Positions 15,276 to 24,251 of a stretch of 64,000 nucleotides of DNA are shown here, piece after piece. Both the position numbers and the translations under genes were made by a program. The number at the start of each line of letters is the position of its first letter. Position 1 is the first letter of the stretch. The notes beneath the pieces were generated by a model. The model searched no databases. It saw only the letters and a list, made by a program, of their open reading frames with translations, and was not told where the DNA came from. Origin of the DNA: Streptomyces shenzhenensis (GTDB lineage: Bacteria > Actinomycetota > Actinomycetes > Streptomycetales > Streptomycetaceae); the NCBI RefSeq assembly GCF_003688995.1, contig NZ_PENI01000032.1:51904-115903 (forward strand), written 5' to 3'.

Positions 15276-16117
15276 CGGCGTACGAGGTGGCGGTGCGGGC
15301 CGAGGCGACGCTCGGCGAGGGACCGACCTGGGACCCGGCGACGGGCCGGCTGCTCTGGATCGACATCCTCGGCATGCGGATCCACACCTACGATCCCGCC
15401 TCGGGCCGCCGTACGGTCCGCACGACCGAACAGCACATCGGCGCCGTGAAGCCACGCGCGGGCGGCGGCCTGGTGCTCAACCTCCGTGACGGGATCGGCC
15501 TCCTCGACCCGGACGGCACCTTCCGCTGGCTGCACCGCGAGCCGGTGCCCGGCCGCCGCGCGAACGACGCCGCGGTCGCGCCCGACGGCGCGCTGTGGGC
15601 GGGCACGATGCGCTACGACGAGACGGCGGGCGGCGGCACGCTGTCCCGGGTCACCGGCGCCGGTGAGGTGCGCACGGTCCTGCCGTCCGTCACGGTGAGC
15701 AACGGCACGGGCTGGAGCCCCGACGGGCGCCTGATGTACTACGTCGACACCCCCACGCGCCGGATCGACGTCTTCGACTTCGACGGCGAACAGGCCCTGA
15801 ACCGGCGTCCGTTGGCCGAGATCGAGGAGGGCGCCGGGTTCCCCGACGGCCTCACGGTCGACGCCGACGGCTGTGTCTGGGTGGCGCTGTGGGACGGGGC
15901 GGCGGTACGCCGCTACACGCCCGGCGGCGCCCTGGACCGGGTACTCACCGTGCCCGCGGCACGCCCGACGGCGTGCGCCTTCGGCGGCACGGACCTGACG
16001 GACCTCTACATCACCACAGCCCGCACCGGCCTGAACCAGCCTCACCCACTGTCCGGTTCCCTACTGGTCATCCCAACCGCAGGCAAGGGCGTACCCCACC
16101 CCTCCTTCGCCGGTTAG
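15272..16117 (+). CDS. SMP-30/gluconolactonase-family lactonase
   Basis: A 281-residue six-bladed beta-propeller of the SMP-30/gluconolaconase/LRE family, which opens sugar lactones with a divalent metal. The metal ligand Glu is in ATLGEGPTWDP (near residue 15), Asn in VSNGTGWSPDG (near residue 145), Asp in EGAGFPDGLTVDADG (near residue 195). The substrate-binding RANDAAVAPDG segment is near residue 95. No signal peptide, so it is cytoplasmic. Co-transcribed with the IclR gene; the operon ends in a dispersed hairpin repeat at 16126. Confidence 0.9.
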   Translation: MTAYEVAVRAEATLGEGPTWDPATGRLLWIDILGMRIHTYDPASGRRTVRTTEQHIGAVKPRAGGGLVLNLRDGIGLLDPDGTFRWLHREPVPGRRANDAAVAPDGALWAGTMRYDETAGGGTLSRVTGAGEVRTVLPSVTVSNGTGWSPDGRLMYYVDTPTRRIDVFDFDGEQALNRRPLAEIEEGAGFPDGLTVDADGCVWVALWDGAAVRRYTPGGALDRVLTVPAARPTACAFGGTDLTDLYITTARTGLNQPHPLSGSLLVIPTAGKGVPHPSFAG

Positions 16118-16125
16118 CACCGGAT

Positions 16126-16176
16126 GCCCCGAAAGGGGCGCGGGGAACTGCGCGACAAGCCACAACGAACCCGCAG
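16126..16176 (+). repeat. Dispersed hairpin repeat, short form
   Basis: GCCCC-GAAA-GGGGC hairpin plus GCGGGGAACTGCGCGAC and AAGCCACAACGAACCCGCAG. It starts 9 bases after the lactonase stop and 30 bases before the end of the convergent FAD-monooxygenase gene. Confidence 0.85.
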
Positions 16177-16205
16177 ACGACAGACGACGCCCCCCGGCGG
16201 AGCCC

Positions 16206-17603
16206 TCAGCCGAGCCCCGCTGCCTTCAGCTCCTCCGCGGTCAGCGGGGGCCCGCCCAACGCCGGTTTGAGAGGACCCACCATCGCCGCGACCACCACGC
16301 TGGGCGCCAACAGCACCCCCGACCCACGCTCCAGCGAGGTCACGTCCGTCACCCGCCGCGCGATGCGCCCGTTGCCGGTCGCGGTGTGCAGCAGCCGTCC
16401 CACGTAGGCCGCAGTGATCCGCTCCCGCAGCGTCGGCCCGGTCTCGGTCGCCCCCGGGTAGAAGACGTCCGCGCCGGTCGACAGGTCCCAGGCCGCCCGC
16501 ACCGGCCGGCTCACCGCCTGCTGGATCCGCCGGGCGAGTCCGGGTGCGCCAGGGCCCTGACGGGACATCACCTCCTGCAGGGCGAGCGCCCCTTGGGCCG
16601 CCACCGACATGCCGTGCCCGTACACGGGGTTGAGCGCGCACACCGCGTCGCCGAGCACCACGAAGTTCTCCGGCCACATCGGCATCCGCTCGAAGAAGTG
16701 CCGGCGGTTGGCCGTGGTCCTGGTGAACGCGACCTCCTCGCCGAGCGGTTCGGCCCGTGCCAGCAGCTCGGCGATGAGCGGGTGCCGCAGCTCCTCCCGG
16801 GCGTACCGGAGGAAGTCGGCGGCGTCGGCGGTCGGTTCATGGCCGCGGGAGCCGTGCAGGGTGACCATCCATCTGCCGTGCTCGACCGGCATCAGGACAC
16901 CGCCCCGCCCGGGCCGCCGGTCCCGCGGATCCGCCTGCACATTGACGAGCGGGAACCCGTTCCGGGCCGGTTCCGGCGCCCGGAACAGCCGGGTCGCGTA
17001 CGCCAGGCCGGGGTTGACCTCGCGCCGCTCGGGTGCGGGCAGTCCGAGCGAGGTCAGCCACTGCGGGGCTCGGGACCCGCGTCCGGTGGCGTCGACGACG
17101 AGGCCGGCCGGCAGGGTGCGCTCGGCTCCGTCCCGGTCCCGGATCCGCACTCCGGTGACGGCCGCGTCCGTGCCCACCGGCCCCAGCGCCTCGGCCCGTT
17201 CGACCAGTTGGATCCGCGGGTCGGCGAGGATCTGCGTGCGCACCACCCAGTCCAGCAGGTCCCGGCTGGCGGGCAGCAGGAACGCCGACTCGTTCCAGCG
17301 CCGGAACCAGCCGTGCGGCGACAGTACGACCATGTCCGTGGTCACCGGCAGCCGGGTCACCCCGGCCGCCCGCAGCCGTTCGGTGACGCCCGGCACCAGC
17401 CGCTCCAGCGCCCGGGCCCCGCCCGACCACAGCTGGTGCACGTGCCGGGCCTGCGGCAGCCCCGCGCGCGGTTCGGGCCCGGCGGGCAGCGCGTCCCGCT
17501 CGACCACCACGACCCGGTCGACGAACGAGGTCAGCGCACGGGCGGCGAGCAGGCCCGCGAGAGAGCCGCCGAGGACGACGGCGACGCCGCTGCGCTCACT
17601 CAT
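16206..17603 (-). CDS. FAD-dependent monooxygenase/halogenase-like oxidoreductase
   Basis: A 465-residue flavoprotein. The N-terminal nucleotide-binding GGSLAGLLAARAL (a GxGxxG variant) leads into VVVVERD, a VVDATGRGSRAP segment occurs near residue 185, and the FAD ribityl-binding FVVLGDAVCALNPVYGHGMSVA is near residue 310. That places it among PHBH-type aromatic hydroxylases and geranylgeranyl-reductase-like enzymes. There is no sign of a halogenase WxWxIP motif. Its ATG overlaps the 3' end of the membrane-protein gene by 8 bases. It is the last gene of a three-gene operon; the substrate is unknown. Confidence 0.85.
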   Translation of the reverse strand: MSERSGVAVVLGGSLAGLLAARALTSFVDRVVVVERDALPAGPEPRAGLPQARHVHQLWSGGARALERLVPGVTERLRAAGVTRLPVTTDMVVLSPHGWFRRWNESAFLLPASRDLLDWVVRTQILADPRIQLVERAEALGPVGTDAAVTGVRIRDRDGAERTLPAGLVVDATGRGSRAPQWLTSLGLPAPERREVNPGLAYATRLFRAPEPARNGFPLVNVQADPRDRRPGRGGVLMPVEHGRWMVTLHGSRGHEPTADAADFLRYAREELRHPLIAELLARAEPLGEEVAFTRTTANRRHFFERMPMWPENFVVLGDAVCALNPVYGHGMSVAAQGALALQEVMSRQGPGAPGLARRIQQAVSRPVRAAWDLSTGADVFYPGATETGPTLRERITAAYVGRLLHTATGNGRIARRVTDVTSLERGSGVLLAPSVVVAAMVGPLKPALGGPPLTAEELKAAGLG

Positions 17604-18825
17604 GTGCGGGAACGCTCTCTGCTGCCGGGACGGCGGCACGCGCGTGCACCGCCTCGATCTCGTCGGGGTGGCGCAGGGCCCGCGAGACGGCCGCGATCTC
17701 CTGGAGCAGATCGGTGGTGTCGGGCCCGGGGGCCGTGTCGTACGGCTCGGGCGTACGACCGCGTGCCACGGCGTCCAGGATGCTCACCGCCGAGGCCAGC
17801 GCCCTCGCCCGGGCCGGCGGGTTGCCCAGCTCCAGAGCGGCGCCGTACGCCCGCGTGGCCAGGTCCACATCGATGCGCCGGGCCAGTTGCAGCAGCACGT
17901 CCCGGATGAAGGTCTCCCGGCGGATCAGCCGCAGTTCGGGCGTGGCGCGCAGCAGGAAGCGCACGCCGTCGCCGCTGACGGTCCGCATCAGCAGGTACAG
18001 CGGGCGCAGTTCGTGGTGGGCGAGCCGGACCCGCCACCGGTCGTGCAGGTACTGGCCGGCGTGCGGCAGGATGAATCCGACCGCGATCAGGATGGCGGAC
18101 AGGGCGGCGACCGGCGGTGCCAGGTCGGTGCTCAGCCAGTCCAGGTCGCCGCCGAACCAGCGGGCCGCGACGGCGGTCAGCTTGGACGCGTCGAAGATCA
18201 GGTTCAGTACGTAGCCGGCGCCCAGCAGCTTCAGTCCCCAGCGCAGCCAGGCGTCCAGGCGCTCGGTGCGCACCCAGTTCCAGATCAGCCTGGATGTGAT
18301 CAGGCAGGCCACGCTGTGCGCGAGCAGGTAGAGCAGGATCTCCTCGCGCATGAACGGGGTGGTGGCGTAGTACGTGTCCAGGTCCCGCAGCCGCTCCAGG
18401 GGCGCGTCGGCGAGCGCGAACAGCACCCACAGGGCCACGATCACCCCGGAGTAGGCGCAGATCACCCAGCGCATCGCGCGGCGGGTGGCGGCCGAGCGTT
18501 CCGACAGGCCGTTGCGCCAGGCGATGATCAGCAGCAGGCAGGAGCCGCAGAACGCGGTGAGCAGCGAATAGCACCAGGGCGCCGAGATGTTCGGCACGCC
18601 GGTGACCCGGTTGGTCCAGGCGATCGTGGACGGTGTCACGAACACGAACACCGCGCAGGCAAGAAGCAGCAGACCGCCGACCGCGCGCAGCAGCGGGTCC
18701 CGCCACAGCCGGATGATCGTGGGCAGCTTGATCAGGAGCGCGGCGGTCAGCACCGCGGTGGGGATCCAGAAGGAGATGTAGAACTCGTTGAGGAGTCCCG
18801 AGGGGTTCAGCGCCAGCGGGTTCAC
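17596..18825 (-). CDS. Multi-helix membrane protein (MAB_1171c/DUF6545-like)
   Basis: A 409-residue protein with about seven hydrophobic segments in the first 240 residues (starting ISFWIPTAVLTAALLIKL, and ending PVAALSAILIAVGFILP) and a soluble C-terminal half. The soluble part (RPLYLLMRTVSGDGVRFL; RETFIRDVLLQLARRIDVDLATRAYG) matches the actinobacterial family I know as MAB_1171c-type putative transporters / DUF6545. The function is unproven. The GTG start at 18825 shares a GTGA with the upstream stop. It follows the IrrE-like peptidase gene, the usual arrangement for this family. Confidence 0.8.
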   Translation of the reverse strand: MNPLALNPSGLLNEFYISFWIPTAVLTAALLIKLPTIIRLWRDPLLRAVGGLLLLACAVFVFVTPSTIAWTNRVTGVPNISAPWCYSLLTAFCGSCLLLIIAWRNGLSERSAATRRAMRWVICAYSGVIVALWVLFALADAPLERLRDLDTYYATTPFMREEILLYLLAHSVACLITSRLIWNWVRTERLDAWLRWGLKLLGAGYVLNLIFDASKLTAVAARWFGGDLDWLSTDLAPPVAALSAILIAVGFILPHAGQYLHDRWRVRLAHHELRPLYLLMRTVSGDGVRFLLRATPELRLIRRETFIRDVLLQLARRIDVDLATRAYGAALELGNPPARARALASAVSILDAVARGRTPEPYDTAPGPDTTDLLQEIAAVSRALRHPDEIEAVHARAAVPAAESVPAHE

Positions 18826-19421
18826 CGGGGGGCTCCGCGGCGCCCGCGGTAGCCCAGGGACCGCTGAAGCGGGTCGGGGGGAGGGCCGGCCTCGGTGACG
18901 CAAGGGCGGCACAGGGCGGCCAGGCGGTGTCCGAAGTCGTCGGCCTCGGCCTCGTCGGCCTCCCGGGAGCCGTTGCGCGCGGCCACCGTCAGGGCCGCGT
19001 CGCGCAGGCCGGGCGTCTCGGCGAGGGCGCGGGCCGCTTGGGTGCCGGGCAGCCGGTCGTGCCGGTGTCCGGCGTGCAGATGCCACAACTCATGGCCGAG
19101 TATGACGAGTTGCTGGACCGCTTCGGCGCGCTCCTCGACGATGACCAGGTCGAAGTCGGCGAACTCCACGCACAGACCGGTGACTTCGATCTCGTCGGGG
19201 AACCGCTCGAAGCGCAGCTCGACGGGGCGGCCGCCGCGGCGTGCGGTCATCTCCTCGCACAGGGCCCGGCACAACTCGCCGATGTCGGCGGGGGGACGGG
19301 GCCTGGCGCGCACCGCTCGGGCCAGACCGGCGGCGAGCGTGCGCTCGGCCGAGCCGGGCCGAAGGCTGCGCAGCCTCGTGGCGATCCGGGCCGCCCGCTG
19401 CCGCGCGCCCGCGATGTCCAT
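18822..19421 (-). CDS. IrrE/ImmA-like metallopeptidase (toxin-like component)
   Basis: A 199-residue protein with the motif GHELWHLHAGH near residue 115, an HExxH-like zinc-peptidase site in the ImmA/IrrE family. The N-terminal half has the IGELCRALCEEMTARRGRP-like lead found in these proteins. Streptomycete relatives are annotated as toxin components and usually follow an XRE regulator gene. No such regulator is present here: upstream is repetitive DNA and a truncated glycosidase. The ATG at 19421, just after GGGGGAGG, is preferred over an in-frame ATG at 19505. Function as peptidase cleaving a repressor is possible but unproven. Confidence 0.75.
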   Translation of the reverse strand: MDIAGARQRAARIATRLRSLRPGSAERTLAAGLARAVRARPRPPADIGELCRALCEEMTARRGGRPVELRFERFPDEIEVTGLCVEFADFDLVIVEERAEAVQQLVILGHELWHLHAGHRHDRLPGTQAARALAETPGLRDAALTVAARNGSREADEAEADDFGHRLAALCRPCVTEAGPPPDPLQRSLGYRGRRGAPR

Positions 19422-19913
19422 CGCCTCCCCCTTCGCCCCGCCGGACGGCGGCTCGTCCGACACTACGCGCCTGGACGTGTTCGCGACAGGTGCGCCGACG
19501 AGCATGGTTCAACCAGAAACGATCGCCGAATCCGTCACGAAGCGAAAGGGGACCGGCCTCAACCGCTCCCGAAGTACCCTCACTCAATCTGCCGGGGGCC
19601 CTGGGGCATGCTTCGACGTGACTCCGGTGGGTGCGCGCCGCGTGACGGTGTCGGCTCGAGGGCGCTGCTGTGTTGCGCGGTCACGCTGCCGCGTCCGGTT
19701 GGGGTATCGCCTGGCGCGCGGCGCCGGTGGGTGTCCGGTGCATGACGGTGTTGGCCCGTGTGCATCCAGTGCGAGGGCGCTGCTGTGTTGTGCGGTCGCG
19801 CTGGCGCGTCCGGTGGGTGTCCGGATCGTGGTCGTGGTGTGGCGTGGGGCATTGACGTGTGGGTGTTTTGAATTTACGGTCGCCGGCGACTGCCGGGACG
19901 GCGGACGGCGAGT
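19422..19913. other. Intergenic region with an imperfect tandem repeat
   Basis: About 490 bases without a supported gene. The first part should hold the promoter of the IrrE-like operon. From 19641 to 19699 and from 19741 to 19814 lie two imperfect copies of one sequence (both contain TGACGGTGT and GAGGGCGCTGCTGTGTTG, and end GCGTCCGGT), the second with a 16-base insertion. No XRE-type regulator frame is found. Confidence 0.6.
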
Positions 19914-20363
19914 GTGGAAGGGCAGGGCACCGACCTCATGACCGAGCCGGGCGGACCGGCCTGGCGGCAGACGACGTTCCACCCGTTCGCGCAGGCCGCC
20001 CGGTACGGCCGCGGCCAGGTCCTGGACGTCCGCGTCGACTCGCCCACCCACGAGACGGCCGCGTACGGCGAGACGGACCTGCTGCACGCCACCGCGGTAC
20101 GCGCCGAGGACGGCGCGGTCACCGTCTTCGCGGTCAACCGCGACCGCGCCCGGCCGCTCCCGCTCGACGTCACCCTGAACGGCCTCGGCCTGACCCGGGT
20201 CGTCGAGCACAGCGCCCTCGCCGACGCCGACCCCGACGCCCGCAACACCCTCGGCGACCCCGAACGCGTCACCCCGCACCGGGTCACGGGCACCGCCCTC
20301 GGCGACGGCCGGCTCGGCGCCGTCCTGGAACCGCTGTCCTGGAACGTGATCCGGCTCGCCTGA
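19914..20363 (+). pseudogene. C-terminal remnant of GH51 alpha-L-arabinofuranosidase
   Basis: The last 140 codons match the C-terminal beta-sandwich of GH51 arabinofuranosidases: MTEPGGPAWRQTTFHPF, then SPTHETAAYGETDLLHATAV, VTVFAVNRDR and EPLSWNVIRL. Full enzymes have about 500 residues and an upstream TIM barrel with the catalytic Glu pair; all that is missing. Homology begins near 19935, and before it lies unrelated repetitive DNA. No ribosome binding site precedes the first ATG. It is a 5'-deleted gene in a carbohydrate-utilisation neighbourhood, next to a convergent GH35 beta-galactosidase. Confidence 0.8.
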
Positions 20364-20370
20364 GCCTGCC

Positions 20371-23370
20371 TCAACGGCCGGGGGAGGCCACCTGCGTCAC
20401 CGGCACCCCGCCGGCCGCGCTCCCCAGCAGCGTCAGCCGCACCTCGCCAGGACCCGACTCCGTGCTGCCGTCGGACAGCACGGCCAGCGCCAGGGTGTTG
20501 GTGCCACGCGTGTTCAGGATGCCGTTCGGCAGCACGAACGTGTGCTGCGGGCCCACGTCGTTGATGTACTGGCCCAGGTTCCAGCCGTTCAGGAAGATCT
20601 GTACGCGGTAGGCGCGGGCCGGGTCGTCGTCCAGGACCAGCCCGACCGAGGCGTCGATGCCGCCGGGCACCGTCAGCCGGAACGTGCTCCGGTACCAGGC
20701 CACGCCCTGCCCCCGGCCGGTGTGCGGCAGCGCGACGGGCTGCCAGCCGTCGTCCGCGGACCCCGGCAGGTGCCAGCCCTCCCGCTCCCCGTACAGCCCG
20801 CCGTTGTTCATCGGCCCGCGCGCCGGATCGGGCGCGAGCGCGCCCTGGATGCGCCACCGGACCTTCGGCGTGGCCCCCTTGAAGGCGGCCCCGGTCAGCC
20901 CGCGCGCCGCCTTGTGCGTGTCCTGGGCCCGGCCGTCCTGGTCGTGCTGCATGCGCCGGACCAGCACGGACAGCACGTGCCCGCCCGGTGCCGTCAGCTT
21001 CCGGCGCAGCCGCTCACGGCGTTTTTGCGGCAGCTCGGACAGGGCGAGCACCGCCGTGTCCGTCCAGGTCCCCCGGCCGGCCGTGCCGTCGTCGGGCACC
21101 GGCATCCGGTGCACGCCCAGCGGCTCGCCGTCCAGCCAGGCCATGAGCAGGCCCTGGGTGCCGGTGCTGTAGCCGAGGGACACGGACTTCAGCCCGGCCA
21201 CGTCGGTGAGGTGTCCCCGGTACCAGACGTCGCCGTAGTGGAAGCCGTAGTCGTCGGCGAACAGGACCGGCCCGCCCTCCGGCACCGGTGTGGTGCTGTA
21301 CGACGTCCGCTTGTCGGCGACCTGCCACGTCGAGTCGTCGAAGCCCGGCGCGGACTCGGGGTTCTCCGCCTTGCGGCGCCAGCCGCCCAGCCGGGGCAGC
21401 GTGACGGCCGGCACCCCCGGGAGCAGCGCCTTCGTCGTCAGGCTGCCGGCCGCGGTGACGCGCGTGGCCACCGGGCGCCCGTTCCACTCCACGGTGTCGA
21501 TCCCGCGCGGCCCCCACACCTCCAGGCCGGTCTCGTGGATCGTGTCGCCGGTCAGCCGCACCGTGGAGCCGTCGAGGACGGCCTCGCGCAGCAGCGCCGG
21601 GCCGTACACCAGCACCGTCCCGGACGGGGTGTCGTACGGCCACAGGCGTACGGCGGTCGCCTCGTCGGCGAACAGGAGCAGCAGCGGCGTCTCGCTCTCG
21701 CCGTGCTCGACCAGTACCCGGGTGAGCCCGCCCTCGCCGAGCGGCACGGACACATGCAGGGCGCCCTGGTTGTACACCCAGGCGCCGTCCGGGTCCAGGC
21801 GGTTGACGAGGGGCTCGCTCGGGCAGTCCAGCACCAGGCGGGCCATCTCGCCGCGCACCCCGGTGAACAGCGCGATGTCCTGGCGGCCGGCGGTGAGCCG
21901 GAACATGGGCTGGGCGGTGCAGGACCGCAAGGTCCGCCTGCCGAGGGAGAGTCCGGTGGTCAGCAGCCGGGCGTCGCGGGCCGGGACGGTGACCTCCAGG
22001 CCGCCCGCGGCGGTCGGCACGGTCGAGGTGACCTCCTCGGTGCCGTCGTTGCGCGCCACGTACACATGGGCCCCGGTGTCCGGGTTGGTGAGGTGGTAGA
22101 CGGTGAGACCGTGCGCCGTGACGTCCGCCGCCCGGTCCAGCCGGGCGAAGTCCGGCACCCGTTGCAGGAGATGGCCCAGCTGGTGCATCGGGGCGATCTT
22201 GGAGGTGACGTTGCGGGCCTCGTCGACGGCCGCGCCGTAGTCGTACGACGTGTAGACGGCCGGCGCGGGCAGCCAGCCCCAGGAGGTGCCGCCGACGGTC
22301 ATGTAGACGTTGTGCAGGGTCAGGCCGTTGGCCAGGTCGGTGAGGTGGAAGCGGCGCTCGTAGGCCGCGTCCCGGGTGCGCCGCGCCTCGGCGTACCCCT
22401 TGCCGTCGAAGGCGGCCCCGCCCCAGGGGTCGGACCTGCCGCCGCCGAACTCCGCCGCGAAACCCGGCGTGCGCGGGCTCGCGCTCGCGCCCCCCGTCGG
22501 CCCGCCGGTGCCGAAGCGACCCCGGTCCGGCGGGGTTTGGGACGGCTCGGGATACCCGTCGAAGCCGTACAGCCAGCCGCCCTTGTCGCCGCCGGTGTCG
22601 AACGACCCCGGGACCCAGTGGCCGTTCGCTCCCTTGTCGTTGTGGAAGAGCGGTACGTCGATGCCGTCCGCGCGCACCTTCCGGTACAGGTGGGACATGT
22701 AGGCGCGCCCGGTCGGCCGGTCCACGTGGGGGTCGTACTCGTTCTCGATCTGGTACAGCAGGATCGTGCCGCCGCCGTCGGTGAACTGGTGCCGGCGGGC
22801 GATCCGGTTCACCGCTGTGAGCCACTCGTCGACGTGCCCGAGATAGGTGGGATCGGCGGTCCGCGCGGTTCCCTCGGTGACCGTGAGCCAGCCGGGGAAG
22901 CCGCCGGCGTCGACCTCGGCGCCGATGTACGGGCCGGGGCGCAGGATGACGTACAGCCCGGTCTCCGCGGCCGTGCGCAGGAACAGGTCCAGATCGCGGA
23001 CGCCGCTGAAGTCGTGGTGTCCGGGGGCGGCCGAGTGGTAGTTCCAGGCGACGTGGACGCTGACCGTGTTGTAGCCGTGCGCCCGCATCTTCTGCAGGAC
23101 GTCGCGCCACAGGGACGGGCTCGGCAGCCGGAAGGGGTGCATCTCGCCGGACCACACCACGAGCCGCCTGCCGTCCACGAGCAGGGAGTGGCGGTCGTAG
23201 CCGATGGTGTGGCGGCGCCGGTCGGCGCTCGGCGGGGCCGGTGCGGGACCGGTCGGCACACTGCGCGCAGCGTACGCCGAAGGCGCCCCCGGGTCGCCGC
23301 TGCCGCCCAGGGCGAAGCCGAGCGCGGCGGAGCCCGCGAGGGCACTGAACGTACGTCTGCTGAGCGCCAA
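20371..23370 (-). CDS. Secreted GH35 beta-galactosidase
   Basis: A 999-residue glycoside hydrolase family 35 enzyme. The TTG start at 23370, seven bases after GGGAGGG, gives a Tat signal (SRRTFSALAGSAALGFALGG) and export in the folded state. The GH35 barrel follows: WSGEMHPFRLP, ILRPGPYIGAEVDAGGFPGWL, the acid/base Glu in YQIENEYDP near residue 210, and a nucleophile-type Glu in FAAEFGGGRSDPWGG near residue 310. C-terminal jelly-roll domains finish with a galactose-binding-like fold. It removes terminal beta-galactose from plant or other polysaccharides outside the cell. It is longer than the typical 600-residue form. Confidence 0.9.
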   Translation of the reverse strand: MALSRRTFSALAGSAALGFALGGSGDPGAPSAYAARSVPTGPAPAPPSADRRRHTIGYDRHSLLVDGRRLVVWSGEMHPFRLPSPSLWRDVLQKMRAHGYNTVSVHVAWNYHSAAPGHHDFSGVRDLDLFLRTAAETGLYVILRPGPYIGAEVDAGGFPGWLTVTEGTARTADPTYLGHVDEWLTAVNRIARRHQFTDGGGTILLYQIENEYDPHVDRPTGRAYMSHLYRKVRADGIDVPLFHNDKGANGHWVPGSFDTGGDKGGWLYGFDGYPEPSQTPPDRGRFGTGGPTGGASASPRTPGFAAEFGGGRSDPWGGAAFDGKGYAEARRTRDAAYERRFHLTDLANGLTLHNVYMTVGGTSWGWLPAPAVYTSYDYGAAVDEARNVTSKIAPMHQLGHLLQRVPDFARLDRAADVTAHGLTVYHLTNPDTGAHVYVARNDGTEEVTSTVPTAAGGLEVTVPARDARLLTTGLSLGRRTLRSCTAQPMFRLTAGRQDIALFTGVRGEMARLVLDCPSEPLVNRLDPDGAWVYNQGALHVSVPLGEGGLTRVLVEHGESETPLLLLFADEATAVRLWPYDTPSGTVLVYGPALLREAVLDGSTVRLTGDTIHETGLEVWGPRGIDTVEWNGRPVATRVTAAGSLTTKALLPGVPAVTLPRLGGWRRKAENPESAPGFDDSTWQVADKRTSYSTTPVPEGGPVLFADDYGFHYGDVWYRGHLTDVAGLKSVSLGYSTGTQGLLMAWLDGEPLGVHRMPVPDDGTAGRGTWTDTAVLALSELPQKRRERLRRKLTAPGGHVLSVLVRRMQHDQDGRAQDTHKAARGLTGAAFKGATPKVRWRIQGALAPDPARGPMNNGGLYGEREGWHLPGSADDGWQPVALPHTGRGQGVAWYRSTFRLTVPGGIDASVGLVLDDDPARAYRVQIFLNGWNLGQYINDVGPQHTFVLPNGILNTRGTNTLALAVLSDGSTESGPGEVRLTLLGSAAGGVPVTQVASPGR

Positions 23371-23443
23371 GGGGTCCCTCCCGGGCGATCTTACGGGGCG
23401 CGGTCCGGCCATTCTCCACGGCGGAACGCCCCACAATGGACCC

Positions 23444-23902
23444 ATGAGGATCTCGGCACGGGCGGACTACGCGGTACGGGCGGTGCTGGAGTTGGCCGTA
23501 CGGCAGGGTAACGGCCCGGTGAAGGCAGAGGAAATCGCCTCTGTACAGGGCATCCCCCATAAGTTCCTGGAGGGCATCCTGGGCGACCTGAGGCGCGCCG
23601 GGATCGTGGCCAGCCGGCGGGGCGGGGGCGGCGGATACCGGCTGGCCGGGCCGGCCGCGGAGATCACGGTCGCGGACGTCATCCGGGCCGTGGACGGCCC
23701 GATCGTCTCGGTACGGGGCGAACGCCCGTCGAGCCTCACCTACACGGGCACCGCCGAGCCCCTGCTGCCGCTGTGGATCGCACTGCGCGCGAACGTCCGC
23801 AAGATCCTGGAGGGGGTCACCCTGGCCGACCTCGCCGCGGCCCGGCTGCCACCCCCGGTGAGCCACCTGGCAGCCGACCCGGCGGCCTGGGAGAACCCGT
23901 GA
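23444..23902 (+). CDS. Rrf2-family transcriptional regulator
   Basis: A 152-residue Rrf2 protein: MRISARADYAVRAVLELA start, wing region ASRRGGGGGYRLAGPAAEITVADVIRAVDGP. The three cysteines that bind an iron-sulfur cluster in IscR and NsrR are absent, so it is a cluster-free member of the type found for CymR-like or other regulators. The start ATG is 72 bases from the TTG start of the divergent GH35 gene, so it may control that gene or itself. No specific ligand can be predicted. Confidence 0.88.
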   Translation: MRISARADYAVRAVLELAVRQGNGPVKAEEIASVQGIPHKFLEGILGDLRRAGIVASRRGGGGGYRLAGPAAEITVADVIRAVDGPIVSVRGERPSSLTYTGTAEPLLPLWIALRANVRKILEGVTLADLAAARLPPPVSHLAADPAAWENP

Positions 23903-24116
23903 CCTGTCCCGTCCGGGGGTTCGGCACGGCTGCCCCCGGGCGGGCCGCGGCGACCTGGGCGTTTGCCCCCTGCCCAGGCCCTGACGTGGAACTCCCGTCG
24001 CTCACCCGGGGCGGGCCCTGTGACGTCGTGGGGTCCCCTTGGCCGGGCGGAGCCGCGAGACGGGGGCGTGCGTGGCGTCACGGGGCAGGCGCGAGTGTGC
24101 TGACTGGGGCTGAGCG

Positions 24117-24239
24117 CTCCGCCGGACATGCCGCGATGTGCCGTCGGTCGTCCGCGGCGCCATCGTGGCTGGTCGGGCCCGCGCGGCGGAGCCGCATATC
24201 GATATAGCCCCGCGCCCCTTTGGGGCGCTGCCGAACCGC
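24117..24239 (-). repeat. Dispersed repeat, long form
   Basis: It shares both ends with the copy at 12546-12641 (GACATGCCGCGATGTGCCG at one end; GGGGCGCTG and CGAACC at the other). In the middle it has the alternative module GCGGAGCCGCATATCGATATAG in place of CGCAGTTCCCC. It stands between the Rrf2 gene and the end of the aminotransferase gene. The whole 23903-24251 gap has no supported gene. Confidence 0.8.
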
Positions 24240-24251
24240 AGCGGATTTTGC

